Positions 25,788-34,822 of a stretch of DNA of 64,000 nt are shown one piece after another; positions within the stretch are counted from its first letter, which is position 1; every line of letters begins with the position of its first letter. The notes under the pieces were generated by a model, which saw nothing but the letters and a program-made list of their open reading frames with translations, did not search any database and was not told the DNA's origin. The position numbers and the translations under genes were made by a program. Location of the stretch: contig JBCCBE010000001.1 of assembly GCA_039814425.1 (NCBI GenBank), positions 1 to 64,000 on the forward strand, in the 5' to 3' direction. Source of the DNA: JAALLB01 sp039814425. Its GTDB lineage: Bacteria; Pseudomonadota; Alphaproteobacteria; Rhizobiales; Rhizobiaceae.

Positions 25788-27662
25788 TTATGCCTTGCCA
25801 ATCGCTTTTGCCTTTTTTTCATCAAACCACCAAAGTGCTTCTGGCGCGAAAGAATATATCGGCTTCGGTTCTTTCCAACCAAACATGTCCCAATAGGCGA
25901 CCCGATGATTCGCAGAATACCAGTTCTGCACCCATACATGCATGGGGCGAAGCACCCTGTCTATGGCGCGCAGGATTATCACCAGTTCATCACGTGAATT
26001 GACCGTCTGCATCTTGTCAATAAGGGCATCTACGACTGGCGATTTAATACCCGGTAAATTGCGCGATCCGGGGATGTCTGCGGTTTCTGAATGGACAAAA
26101 AACCGGACTGATTCTGCCGTCGGGCTTGCACCAAATCGTGCTCTTGTTCCTACGGCATCAAAATTGAATTCCTCAATTCTTGCCTGAAATTGGGATGGGT
26201 CCACCAATCGGATAGTTGCCTCCGCACCGATTTTCTTGAGATTTTCCACGAAATTTCCCAGCAGGCGTTCAAAGCCTGGAGAACGAATGAGAAACTCAAT
26301 GCTCAAGACTTCGTTCTTTTGATTGACTAACTTGCCGCTTTTTCGTTCCCAACCGGCAGCTTTCAAAAGTGAAAGTGCTTTGCGAAGTGCCTCTCTGTCA
26401 TTGCCTGAACCGTTGGTCTTGAAGGGGATAATTGGTTCCTCGAATACCGCGTCCGGCAACTGGTCGCGATATGGTTCCAGCAACACAAGTTCTTCTGCAG
26501 ACGGTAAGCCGGTTGCCTTAAATTCAGATAGTTCAAAAACTGATTCTGCGCGTGAATAGGCGTCAAAGAAGATGTTTTTATTGGTCCATTCAAAATCAAA
26601 GCAAAGGCCGATTGCCTCGCGGGTGCGCACGTCCGAAAATTTCTCCAACCGGGTATTGAGCGCCCAACCCTGCATATTGGCAACTGGTTCATCGGCAAAC
26701 TCACGACGTTTCACGCGGCCATCGTTTACCGCCGGAAAATTGTATTCCGTTGCCCAGACCTTGGACGTGAATTCTTCGCGCCAGGTGATATCTCCCTTTT
26801 TGAATGCCTCAAATGGCGCGGTTCTATCCCGGAAAAACTCTATTCTGAGCCGATCAAAATGCCCGAACCCGAGCGCAAATGGCATGTCTTTTGCCCAATA
26901 GTCTCTTACCCGTTCATACTCAATAAACTTGCCTGCATCGAGACGGGATACTTTCCAGCCACCGGAAGACAGAGGCGTATCAAGCGTGGCGTCATCTATC
27001 GGATTTTTTTCGTGAAAAGCCTTTGAGAGAATTGGTATTCCGACTGCGCCAAGGATTGCCCGATCTGATTGATTGCCTGTAAAGACAAGTTCCACAGTGT
27101 CTGAAGATATCGCTACGGTTTTGTCCAGTTCGCGGATAACTTGCGAAATTGATGGATGCCCCTTTTCTTTCAGGATCATATAACTGTAGGAAACATCTTC
27201 TGAAGTAACTTGTGTACCGTCATGGAAGCGGGCTTCAGGTCGTAACTCAAAGCGGTAGGTATTTCGATCTTCCGATATTTCAACCGATGAAGCTAACGCG
27301 CAATAAAGTGAATCCGGCTCATCGAGCGAAGCGGTCATCAGCGAATCATAGCAAAGCTCCATTCGAGGCGGGGCATCGCCCTGTAGCACAAATGAATTCA
27401 AAGTGTTGAACGTGGATGTGTTCTGGTTGAACGCCCAACTGGAAGGGGAAAATGCAAGTACACCTCCCTTCGGTGCATCAAGAACTGCATCTTCGAAATG
27501 TTTGTAATCCGGTGGATATTTCAAATCTCCGAAAGCAGAAAGCCCATGAAGTTTCTTACCGGTTTTGTTTTGCGCCAGACTTACATTTGGCACCAATCCG
27601 GCAAATGAGGCTGCTGCTGCCGTGCTTAGAAATTGTCTGCGTGTGAACGGCGAAAACCACAT
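25788..27662 (-). CDS. yejA: Peptide ABC transporter substrate-binding protein YejA-like, Tat signal
   Basis: A 624-residue extracytoplasmic solute-binding protein (SBP_bac_5 family) for oligopeptides, first gene of yejABEF. The N terminus MWFSPFTRRQFLSTAAAASF is a twin-arginine signal, so it should be exported folded through Tat. Family motifs include LDEPDSLYCALASSVEISED and FHDGTQVTSEDVSYSYMIL. The start at 27662 is chosen because an AGGA lies just upstream and the Tat motif then begins at residue 8; the longer frame to 27719 adds non-signal sequence. E. coli YejA uses a Sec signal, so the Tat signal is a lineage feature. Confidence 0.9.
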   Translation of the reverse strand: MWFSPFTRRQFLSTAAAASFAGLVPNVSLAQNKTGKKLHGLSAFGDLKYPPDYKHFEDAVLDAPKGGVLAFSPSSWAFNQNTSTFNTLNSFVLQGDAPPRMELCYDSLMTASLDEPDSLYCALASSVEISEDRNTYRFELRPEARFHDGTQVTSEDVSYSYMILKEKGHPSISQVIRELDKTVAISSDTVELVFTGNQSDRAILGAVGIPILSKAFHEKNPIDDATLDTPLSSGGWKVSRLDAGKFIEYERVRDYWAKDMPFALGFGHFDRLRIEFFRDRTAPFEAFKKGDITWREEFTSKVWATEYNFPAVNDGRVKRREFADEPVANMQGWALNTRLEKFSDVRTREAIGLCFDFEWTNKNIFFDAYSRAESVFELSEFKATGLPSAEELVLLEPYRDQLPDAVFEEPIIPFKTNGSGNDREALRKALSLLKAAGWERKSGKLVNQKNEVLSIEFLIRSPGFERLLGNFVENLKKIGAEATIRLVDPSQFQARIEEFNFDAVGTRARFGASPTAESVRFFVHSETADIPGSRNLPGIKSPVVDALIDKMQTVNSRDELVIILRAIDRVLRPMHVWVQNWYSANHRVAYWDMFGWKEPKPIYSFAPEALWWFDEKKAKAIGKA

Positions 27663-27800
27663 TGAACTATTCCTGTCTTTTATATCTGATCTTGAACCTA
27701 GATAGATATGCGTTCGCATGAGTAACGCAATGCCTGATCCTAAAGTTCATTGATATCTGCTTTCATGACAGCGGATTATGAGAACAGCATTTTAATATTT

Positions 27801-27815
27801 GTTCTTGTTATGTTC
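27801..27815 (+). promoter_or_regulatory. LexA (SOS) box, GTTC-N7-GTTC
   Basis: GTTC (27801-27804), seven bases, GTTC (27812-27815): an exact match to the direct-repeat LexA operator of Alphaproteobacteria. It lies 49 bases upstream of the radical SAM start at 27865 and 138 bases upstream of yejA on the other strand, so the radical SAM gene is the likely target. Confidence 0.75.
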
Positions 27816-27864
27816 TAAATGGTATGTTACGTATCTATCCTGCAATTTATATGAGGAGAACGAA

Positions 27865-29034
27865 ATGGCGCCTTTGCCAGAGCGCGCGCACGATAGTGCG
27901 AGCGAGCATGAAAGTTATTTGGAAAGTTCTGTCATTGCGGGCAGGCAAGATAGTTCTGTTGATAAACTGCGAACTGAACGACGCAATCGTGGGCGCGGTG
28001 CCACCCTTAACCCAACCGGGCGTTTTGAAGCGTTGTCCCATCATGTTTTTGATGATGGTTGGCAAACGCTGCAGGACTTGCCTGCATTTAGCACTAAGGT
28101 TGTGGTGGAAAAAGCAAAGTCGATTATTACCCGTAACGAGTCACCTGACATTTCGTTTGACCGTTCGATCAATCCATACAGAGGTTGTGAGCATGGATGC
28201 ATTTATTGCTATGCACGTCCTGCGCATGCATTTATGGGCCTGTCGCCTGGAACGGACTTTGAGACCAATATTTTTGCAAAGCCAAATTCTGCGAAACTGC
28301 TGCGCCGTGAGCTTGCGAAAAAGGGTTATAAACCCCGCACGCTTGCGCTTGGTGCCAATACAGACCCTTATCAACCGATTGAAAAGCAATGGCGCATAAC
28401 CCGCGAAATTCTGGAAGTACTGGAAGCAACCAATCATCCAGTTGGCATTGTCACGAAGTCAGCGCTGGTCACGCGGGATATAGATATACTTTCCCGCATG
28501 GCGGAAAAAGGATTAGCAAAAGTCGCACTTTCCATCACCACGCTTGATCGCAAACTTGCCCGTTTGATGGAGCCACGTGCCTCAACCCCTGCATTGCGTT
28601 TAAAGGCGGTACGTGATCTTACCCGGGCGGGTATTCCAACCGCTGTTATGACGGCACCAATGATACCGGCGTTAAATGACCACGAGATGGAACGGATTTT
28701 GGATTCTGCAAAAGCTGCGGGGGCCGAAAGTGCCGGTTTCATATTGTTACGGCTACCGCGTGAGGTAAGTCCGTTATTCCGTGACTGGCTGCTTCAGCAT
28801 TATCCTGATCGCTATCGTCATGTCATGAACCTGTTGCGAGCTATGCGCAATGGCAAGGATTATGATGCAGAATTTGGCAAGCGGCTTCGTGGTGATGGTC
28901 CGTACGCCTGGCAGATTAAACGCCGGTTTGAATTGGCGTGCAAAAAGCTCGGATTAAATGAAACGCATCGACACTTGAAGCGTAATTTATTTACACCGCC
29001 GGTAGAAGCGGCTGATCAGCTTACGCTTTTCTAG
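27865..29034 (+). CDS. PA0069-family radical SAM protein (SplB-like)
   Basis: A 389-residue radical SAM protein. The 4Fe-4S cluster motif is CEHGCIYCYAR, with C108, C112 and C115 (CX3CX2C). The N-terminal region TLNPTGRFEALSHHVFDD is typical of the PA0069 group, which is distantly related to spore photoproduct lyase; GANTDPYQPIEKQWRITREIL and the VTKSALVTRDIDIL segment are SPL-like. GAGGAGA at 27853-27859 fixes the start at 27865. With a LexA box just upstream, a part in DNA damage response is likely, but the reaction is unknown. rnhB follows 233 bases downstream. Confidence 0.9.
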   Translation: MAPLPERAHDSASEHESYLESSVIAGRQDSSVDKLRTERRNRGRGATLNPTGRFEALSHHVFDDGWQTLQDLPAFSTKVVVEKAKSIITRNESPDISFDRSINPYRGCEHGCIYCYARPAHAFMGLSPGTDFETNIFAKPNSAKLLRRELAKKGYKPRTLALGANTDPYQPIEKQWRITREILEVLEATNHPVGIVTKSALVTRDIDILSRMAEKGLAKVALSITTLDRKLARLMEPRASTPALRLKAVRDLTRAGIPTAVMTAPMIPALNDHEMERILDSAKAAGAESAGFILLRLPREVSPLFRDWLLQHYPDRYRHVMNLLRAMRNGKDYDAEFGKRLRGDGPYAWQIKRRFELACKKLGLNETHRHLKRNLFTPPVEAADQLTLF

Positions 29035-29267
29035 AGACCTTTTGGTGATATCAGTCTCGATTTCATTATTAGAACGTTCAAAAAATAAAGACGTAGGGCA
29101 ATTTGTTTGAACGAAGGCACTTAAAATGCGCTAGCTTTGCGTTTTCATGTGAAGTTTAGCTTGAAAAGCACTGGTGATTAGTTCAGCCCGGGCTGTTCGA
29201 TTGGCAGGGGAAGCAGTAGACTATTTATCAAAATTTACTGCTCTGATACATTTGATAACGCGAAGAC

Positions 29268-29870
29268 ATGCCAGATTTTTCCTTTGAGATAGCCCATTTT
29301 GAAACTGGAAAAGAAATTATTGCCGGTGTGGATGAAGCGGGGCGGGGGCCGCTTGCAGGTCCGGTGGTTGCGGCTGCGGTTGTTCTTGATGCACAAAATA
29401 CACCATCTGGTTTGAACGATTCCAAGCAACTGAGTTCCAAACGGCGCAATGCGTTGTTTGTTGAGATACTAAATTCTTCATATGTTTCATGGGCTAGTGT
29501 TTCTGCCCAGCAGGTTGATGCCATGAATATCCGTCAGGCAACCCTTCTTGCAATGCGAATTTCTGTGAGAAATTTGTCTACTGTGGCCGATGTTGCGCTC
29601 ATCGATGGCCGGGATATTCCTGATGATCTTGTTTGTGAAGGACAGGCAATTGTCGGCGGTGATGGTAAAAGCCTGTCGATTGCTGCAGCATCGATTGTCG
29701 CCAAAACTGTTCGTGACGGCATGATGATCCGTCTGCATGAAATGTTTCCGCACTATGGTTTTGATCAACACAAAGGATATGGCTCCAAAGCGCACCGTGA
29801 TGCTATTGCAGAATATGGAGCTTGCCCCATTCATCGTATGAGTTTTGCTCCAATGCGTTTAATGCAATGA
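29268..29870 (+). CDS. rnhB: Ribonuclease HII
   Basis: A 200-residue endonuclease that removes ribonucleotides from DNA and RNA from hybrids. The catalytic D22 and E23 lie in AGVDEAGRGPLAGPVVAA, a further Asp in VALIDGRDIP, and the last in MIRLHEMFPHYGFDQHKGYG(S). The length is normal for the family. It converges on the ATP synthase operon. Confidence 0.96.
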   Translation: MPDFSFEIAHFETGKEIIAGVDEAGRGPLAGPVVAAAVVLDAQNTPSGLNDSKQLSSKRRNALFVEILNSSYVSWASVSAQQVDAMNIRQATLLAMRISVRNLSTVADVALIDGRDIPDDLVCEGQAIVGGDGKSLSIAAASIVAKTVRDGMMIRLHEMFPHYGFDQHKGYGSKAHRDAIAEYGACPIHRMSFAPMRLMQ

Positions 29871-29911
29871 AATTCACTCCGCAATTTCAAATCCATCATT
29901 GAGAGAAGATA

Positions 29912-29934
29912 CAAAAAAGGCGCCAATGGCGCCT
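29912..29934 (-). terminator. Intrinsic terminator of the atpIBEF'F operon
   Basis: On the minus strand, the stem AGGCGCC (29934-29928) and GGCGCCT (29924-29918) with a 3-base loop ATT is followed by a run of T (29917-29912). It lies 32 bases after the last gene, atpF. On the plus strand no T run follows, so it mainly serves the minus-strand operon. Confidence 0.88.
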
Positions 29935-29965
29935 CTAAAAGTACCAATCAAATATGATAATTCGA

Positions 29966-30445
29966 TTAGTTCAGCCGTGCTTTGACTTCCGCAATGCTGT
30001 CTTTAATAAGAGCATTTGCCTTGGCGCCCGTTGCCTTTGTTGTAATAATTTGTTCCGCAGCTGCTACAGCAAGATCAACCGCTGAAGAACGAACTTCAGC
30101 CAATGCTGACGCCTCTGCTTGCTCAATGCGTTGTTCAGCCAGTTGCTTCCGGCGTTCCACAAACTCAGCAGTTTTGCGAGCAGCATCCTCAGAAAGTGCG
30201 GATGCTTCACGCTTGGCAGCAGCAATTATCTCGCCTGCTTCTTGTTCAGCCGCTTTGCGTTTACCCTGATACTCTGCGAGCATTGCCTGAGCTTCCTCTC
30301 GCAGCTTTCTTGCCTCATCGAGTTCATCACGGATTTTTTGTGCACGATCATCAAGACTTTTGGTTACCATTGCCGGCACACCATAGTAAACTATGATACC
30401 CAGGAAGATAATTAACCCTACCAGCGCCCAGAAACTAGCGTCCAT
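29966..30445 (-). CDS. atpF: ATP synthase F0 subunit b
   Basis: A 159-residue peripheral-stalk subunit of the F0 sector. One N-terminal membrane helix (FWALVGLIIFLGIIVYYGVP) is followed by a long charged coiled coil from about residue 35 to the end. It is the second of two b-type genes, as in photosynthetic and many other alphaproteobacteria, and ends the operon. Confidence 0.93.
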   Translation of the reverse strand: MDASFWALVGLIIFLGIIVYYGVPAMVTKSLDDRAQKIRDELDEARKLREEAQAMLAEYQGKRKAAEQEAGEIIAAAKREASALSEDAARKTAEFVERRKQLAEQRIEQAEASALAEVRSSAVDLAVAAAEQIITTKATGAKANALIKDSIAEVKARLN

Positions 30446-30454
30446 TGTTTTCTC

Positions 30455-30991
30455 CTAGCGCGATGCTGCCGTAACGGCTTTTTTTGCTTCTGCCTTGGTT
30501 GCTTTACTGCCGATCAGCTGATCAACAAGCATTTCTACCGTGTCAACTGCAATCGTATCGACTTCAGCCAAGGCTTTTGACTTGATTGAAGCAATCTGAG
30601 CCTCAGATTCTGCCATCTTACTGGCAAGCTCATCTTCAATCTTTTTGCGAGTCTCAGCCGCTTCGTCACGCGCTTTTTCGGTTGCTTCCAGAGCAATATG
30701 GTGAGCGTTGCGCTTGGCTTCAGCCAATTCATGCTCGTAAGCAGCGTTAGCCGCATCAGCCTCAGCTGAAAGGCGCTGGGCCTCATCTAAGTCTCGGGAA
30801 ATGCGGTCTTTTCTGACTTCCAAAATACTTGCCAGGCGTGGAATAACCACGCGGTTCATTATGAAATAGAAAATACCAAAGGTTATTGTCAGCCAAAGTA
30901 GCTGTGATGCAAAGTAGGTGGGATCAAACGGTGGAAATGTACCACCGGCTGCTGCCCCTTCGCTGGCTGCGAATGCTGTACTGATAAACAT
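30455..30991 (-). CDS. atpF': ATP synthase F0 subunit b'
   Basis: A 178-residue b' subunit (sometimes named atpG or atpX). It has an alanine-rich N-terminal extension, one membrane helix (FASQLLWLTITFGIFYFIM, about 27-45) followed by RVVIPRLASILEVRKDRI, and a long coiled coil. b and b' form a heterodimeric stator. It is 9 bases upstream of atpF. Confidence 0.93.
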   Translation of the reverse strand: MFISTAFAASEGAAAGGTFPPFDPTYFASQLLWLTITFGIFYFIMNRVVIPRLASILEVRKDRISRDLDEAQRLSAEADAANAAYEHELAEAKRNAHHIALEATEKARDEAAETRKKIEDELASKMAESEAQIASIKSKALAEVDTIAVDTVEMLVDQLIGSKATKAEAKKAVTAASR

Positions 30992-31066
30992 CGCTACACT
31001 CCAGATGCGCTGTTAATCTACTTTTGCAGGCGAACAATCAAATAACTGCCCGCCTGAAAACCCGGA

Positions 31067-31294
31067 TTAAACAGCAAACAAGAGAAGCAGTGCGATTAGC
31101 AGGGCGAAAATGCCGAGCGCTTCAGTAACCGCAAAGCCAAAGATCAGACGACCGAATTGGCCATCTGCTGCAGATGGGTTGCGAAGTGCACCCTGCAAGA
31201 ATTGACCGAACAGGTTACCAACACCGATGCCAGCTGCGCCAGTACCGATTGCTGCCAGGCCTGCGCCGATGAGTTTTGCTGCTTCTGCTTCCAT
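31067..31294 (-). CDS. atpE: ATP synthase F0 subunit c
   Basis: A 75-residue proteolipid of two membrane helices joined by the polar loop RNP (38-40). The proton-carrying carboxylate is E58 in FAVTEALGIFALL. The Gly-rich first helix lacks a typical Na+ ligand set, so proton coupling is expected. Confidence 0.96.
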   Translation of the reverse strand: MEAEAAKLIGAGLAAIGTGAAGIGVGNLFGQFLQGALRNPSAADGQFGRLIFGFAVTEALGIFALLIALLLLFAV

Positions 31295-31353
31295 TTTTCA
31301 AACTCCTTAGATCATGGATATCGTAAATTTAATGTTCCGATTAACCGGATTAG

Positions 31354-32106
31354 TTAGTGAGCTCCGGGATGGAGCGCATCATTGAGATACATGCAAGTAA
31401 GCATGGTGAATACGTATGCTTGTAGGAATGCAACCAGAAATTCCAGTGCTGTCAGACCCACGGTCATAATCATTGGTAGAATTGCACCTACAATTCCAAC
31501 AGCACCCAAGCTGCTGAGCGACACAACAAATCCTGCAAAAACTTTTAGGGTAATGTGACCGGCAAGCATGTTAGCAAACAAACGAATTGAATGGCTGACC
31601 GGACGTGCCAGAAATGAAATGATCTCGATTGCTACCACAAGCGGCAAAATTGCCATCGGGACACCGCTTGGAACAAACAATTTAAAGAAACCTAAACCGT
31701 GGCGCATCAGACCAACAATCAACACGGTTGCAAAAACCAGTAACGCGAGAGCCACAGTTATGATCACGTGGCTTGTAACTGTGAAGAAGTAAGGGAACAT
31801 TCCAAACATGTTTGCCACAAGGATAAACAGGAAAAGCGAAAACACGAGCGGGAAAAAGCGCATGCCTTCCGACCCGGCCGAATCTCGCAGCATTCCAGCC
31901 ACAAACTCATAAGTCATTTCTGCAAAAGACTGTGCCCGTGAAGGAACCATGCCGCGGCGGCCGGTAGCCCAGATAAAAAAGCCAGAGGTCAAAACAACCG
32001 TCGCGACCATAAACAGGGAAGAATTGGTAAACGAAAGGTCCGTGCTGCCGATTTGAAGCGGGATCAATTCTGTAAGATTAAACTGCGAAATTGGATCGTT
32101 AGCCAC
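31354..32106 (-). CDS. atpB: ATP synthase F0 subunit a
   Basis: A 250-residue stator membrane subunit with five or more membrane segments. The essential arginine lies in the fourth-helix motif HSIRLFANMLAGH, and the last helix reads LEFLVAFLQAYVFTMLTCMYLNDA. It lies between atpI and atpE. Confidence 0.96.
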   Translation of the reverse strand: MANDPISQFNLTELIPLQIGSTDLSFTNSSLFMVATVVLTSGFFIWATGRRGMVPSRAQSFAEMTYEFVAGMLRDSAGSEGMRFFPLVFSLFLFILVANMFGMFPYFFTVTSHVIITVALALLVFATVLIVGLMRHGLGFFKLFVPSGVPMAILPLVVAIEIISFLARPVSHSIRLFANMLAGHITLKVFAGFVVSLSSLGAVGIVGAILPMIMTVGLTALEFLVAFLQAYVFTMLTCMYLNDALHPGAH

Positions 32107-32155
32107 AGTATTCCCTTTTTCCGTCTGGTTTGGCGATCGTTACTACGATCAACCG

Positions 32156-32518
32156 TTATTTGTTCTCGTTCTGCCTGCCACTAGCATCAGGCTTGTCTTC
32201 ACTGGGGCTTACCATTTCACCGGAAGCCCGTAAAACATTTAAAATACCAGCAACAAAACCGAGCATCAAAAACACGATCATTCCCCAGGGACTAGTGCCG
32301 GCTAACCAGTCTATACCGTAGCCAATCGCAGTACCAACCAAAATTGCCGAAATAAATTCACTCGACAAACGGAACGCATTTCCAATACCAGCCTTTGCTG
32401 GTCCGGATTTTTCAGCTTCTTCCTTGCCTGCCTGGTCACGTCCGTGACGCTTGTTCAGATCTTGGAGTCTGCGTTCTAAATCCTTGCTTCGTTCTATCTC
32501 AGTATTGCTACGTTTCAT
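32156..32518 (-). CDS. atpI: ATP synthase assembly protein AtpI
   Basis: A 120-residue small membrane protein with a charged N terminus (ERRLQDLNKRHGRDQAG-like) and two membrane helices (about 53-72 and 82-100; GIDWLAGTSPWGMIVFLMLG). AtpI helps assemble the c ring. It is first in the F0 operon; the 269 bases upstream hold its promoter and a small dyad CAAACA/TGTTTG at 32554-32568. Confidence 0.9.
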   Translation of the reverse strand: MKRSNTEIERSKDLERRLQDLNKRHGRDQAGKEEAEKSGPAKAGIGNAFRLSSEFISAILVGTAIGYGIDWLAGTSPWGMIVFLMLGFVAGILNVLRASGEMVSPSEDKPDASGRQNENK

Positions 32519-32787
32519 ATTGATCCCTGTTTATCTCAATAATTTAAGGCAAACAAACAGGTTGTTTGATCGCCGCGATGAGAACAGAAATGTCTATGAA
32601 ATATACCCTTGCCGATACAGCCCAAAGTTTGGCCGCAACATAATTTTGCGTCACCCTGCTGTCAAGCATTCATATGGGTCGTTAAACTATTGTTCTACAA
32701 GGAATTTGTGAATTGATTTCTATTTGCGGCAATCAGTTAAGGCTGAATTTACAACTTTATTGCAAAGCGAGTCTGTTTTGGCATGAA

Positions 32788-33930
32788 TTATGACCAGCCG
32801 CCGCCATAGGTACGATAGAAGATATGTAAGCCGATTTTGCCAACCCGTTTCATGGTTCGGGCCCATCTTGGATTGACGTAAGTGGCATGATAGTGGGTAG
32901 ATGAACCAACCTGCGGTAACCAGATGCGGTTGGCTGTCGTTTCAGCTGCAACATGTAAAGCAACGCCATAAAGTCGCTTATTCAAGATGCGGTCGCGAAT
33001 GCGATCACAGGCAAACGAAAACTGGCAGCGATTATGCCAATGTTTATTCTGGTAAACGACACCACAGATCGTATCAGGATAATGCGGATTGCGTACCCGG
33101 TTCAGAATCACTTGGGAAACCGCTGCCTGGCCCCGAACCGGCTCACCGCGTGCTTCGAAATATATGCCCTCAGCTAGACATTTTTGCTGACGCTTGGAAA
33201 AAGAATTTTTCGGCAATACATCGTCTGCCCAGGAATGATCACCCTTATTGAGCTTAGGCAGAATTTTTAATTGCTGATCTTCGCGCAACACAGCTGCAAA
33301 CGGCGAATGCTCAACTTGCGGTTCCGGCGCGTAGGAAAGGATTGAGTCCCTTGATTGTTCTACTAGACTTGCAACCATTACCGGCAATTGATCAATTGTT
33401 GGATCAATCTTAGGCTTGTTTAAGTGAAATGCACTGGCAATTTGGATGGCTTCTTGGTGCGGTTTAGGTTTCACAAACACCCGTGCCAGTCTTTTGCCGA
33501 TATTTAGCGACTCCATCATGCTCTGACGTTGGAGTACAGAACCGGCGGAAAAATCTTTCGGCGCCTGTTTAACTGTGGTTTGGACCACTCGTTTGCCTTT
33601 TATTGCTTTATTTATGCGTTGGGGCAGAGAGGTTTCCAGAATTTTCTCGCTGACTTCTATTTTGGGAGAGATACTAGAAGTAATCACTGGATCAATCTTG
33701 CCTGTGCCACTGGCAGATGCAAATTTCAGCTTGGCTATGCTCTCACCGGCAGGTTCTTGAAGGTGGACGAGCCAGCGCTTTTCGCTTTTCTGCCCTGCAA
33801 GTTCAGTTACATCCTGAAGCGAGATTGGCGCGGTCTGTAAGACCATTGCCGACATAGTCAGCAAGCCCAATAACGACGGTTGTATAATAAGCCTCGAGAA
33901 CGAGGCGGCTTTTCCCCGAGCGATACGCAA
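32788..33930 (-). CDS. SleB-type cell wall hydrolase (Hydrolase_2 domain)
   Basis: A 380-residue exported protein whose C-terminal domain (about 245-375) matches SleB/CwlJ-type lytic enzymes: CLAEGIYFEARGEPVRGQAA, VILNRVRNPHYP, CQFSFACD and a final YHATYVNPRW. The N terminus has a hydrophobic leader (LIIQPSLLGLLTMSAMVL). The middle (about 60-230) is low-complexity and likely disordered. The start is TTG at 33930 with GGAG 7 bases upstream and no better ATG before the leader. Alphaproteobacteria do not sporulate, so it probably acts in wall remodelling. An inverted repeat shared with tadD lies about 60 bases upstream. Confidence 0.85.
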   Translation of the reverse strand: MRIARGKAASFSRLIIQPSLLGLLTMSAMVLQTAPISLQDVTELAGQKSEKRWLVHLQEPAGESIAKLKFASASGTGKIDPVITSSISPKIEVSEKILETSLPQRINKAIKGKRVVQTTVKQAPKDFSAGSVLQRQSMMESLNIGKRLARVFVKPKPHQEAIQIASAFHLNKPKIDPTIDQLPVMVASLVEQSRDSILSYAPEPQVEHSPFAAVLREDQQLKILPKLNKGDHSWADDVLPKNSFSKRQQKCLAEGIYFEARGEPVRGQAAVSQVILNRVRNPHYPDTICGVVYQNKHWHNRCQFSFACDRIRDRILNKRLYGVALHVAAETTANRIWLPQVGSSTHYHATYVNPRWARTMKRVGKIGLHIFYRTYGGGWS

Positions 33931-34337
33931 AACTAATCTCCACTCAAAAACTCTACTGGTCGATCCCTTGACCGTGTCATTGAAAGTAATCCGTTAACCT
34001 TAATCGTCGGTTAAAACCCGAAACAGATATTTTGATGCTCTGAATTTGTGGTCAGGATTAGGCGGCGACAATGATATTTGATCCGGTCGTTCTATCATCC
34101 TGCGCCATAATCTCGGGATTTTTTTCGTTCCCCCCTTGGCGTAGCAGCTTTTCCGCGCAATAATCTTAATTGAACCGCGGACGGAAGCTTTGGGAGGAGA
34201 CCGTTCGCTGAACCCTGATCAGCTAAGTGAATATGTTCTCATTTTTACGCTTCAGGTAATTGATGCGGCCAATCTTCTCAAAACTAACTTTCTGCAATCA
34301 ATGCGACAAGTCGCAAAAGTTGCCGAGGAGGATTTTG
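33931..34337. other. Divergent intergenic region between the SleB-type hydrolase and coxS
   Basis: About 407 bases with no supported gene. It holds the inverted repeat at 33991-34014 near the hydrolase end and, at the other end, GAGGAG (34325-34330) as the coxS ribosome binding site. An open frame extending coxS to 34260 has no features of its own. Promoters for both flanking genes must be here. Confidence 0.5.
33991..34014. promoter_or_regulatory. Inverted repeat GTTAACC-N9-GGTTAA upstream of the SleB-type hydrolase
   Basis: GTTAACC (33993-33999), a 9-base spacer and GGTTAA (34009-34014). The core, including TAAT at the same spacer position, matches the element at 17470-17496. Both lie about 60-65 bases upstream of a minus-strand envelope gene. 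The regulator is unknown. Confidence 0.55.
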
Positions 34338-34799
34338 ATGGCAAGTGTTTCCCTAACAGTTAATGGACAGGCAGTCAGTGGAGAGGTGGAAGACCGCACT
34401 CTACTGGTTCAATTTATTCGAGAAAATCTGCGTCTTACAGGCACCCATGTGGGTTGTGATACATCACAATGCGGGGCTTGCGTCGTACATGTAGATGGCA
34501 AAGCGGTCAAATCTTGCACCATGCTTGCAGCACAAGCTGATGGTACGGCCGTAACTACCATTGAAGGCCTGGCAAATAGTGACCTTCATCCGATGCAAAC
34601 AGCATTTAAGGAAAATCACGGATTGCAATGCGGGTTTTGTACGCCGGGTATGATTATGTCGGCGGTTGATATGGTGAACCGCCTTGGTTCAGATTTGGAC
34701 GAGAAGACTGTACGCTCGGAGTTGGAAGGTAATATCTGCCGCTGTACCGGCTACCATAATATCGTCAAAGCCATCCAAGATGGCGCGAGCAAAATGTAA
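34338..34799 (+). CDS. coxS: Molybdenum hydroxylase small subunit, (2Fe-2S) (CoxS-like)
   Basis: A 153-residue iron-sulfur subunit of a xanthine-oxidase-family hydroxylase. The plant-type 2Fe-2S cluster is held by CDTSQCGAC and a downstream Cys (KSCTM); the second cluster by QCGFCTPGM and CRCTGY. GAGGAG at 34325-34330 fixes the start at 34338 and discards 26 upstream codons. It passes electrons from the molybdenum subunit to the FAD subunit, both encoded next. The symbol follows CO dehydrogenase naming; the true substrate may differ. Confidence 0.92.
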   Translation: MASVSLTVNGQAVSGEVEDRTLLVQFIRENLRLTGTHVGCDTSQCGACVVHVDGKAVKSCTMLAAQADGTAVTTIEGLANSDLHPMQTAFKENHGLQCGFCTPGMIMSAVDMVNRLGSDLDEKTVRSELEGNICRCTGYHNIVKAIQDGASKM

Positions 34800-34822
34800 T
34801 TTAGCTTAACTAGGAGACGGAT

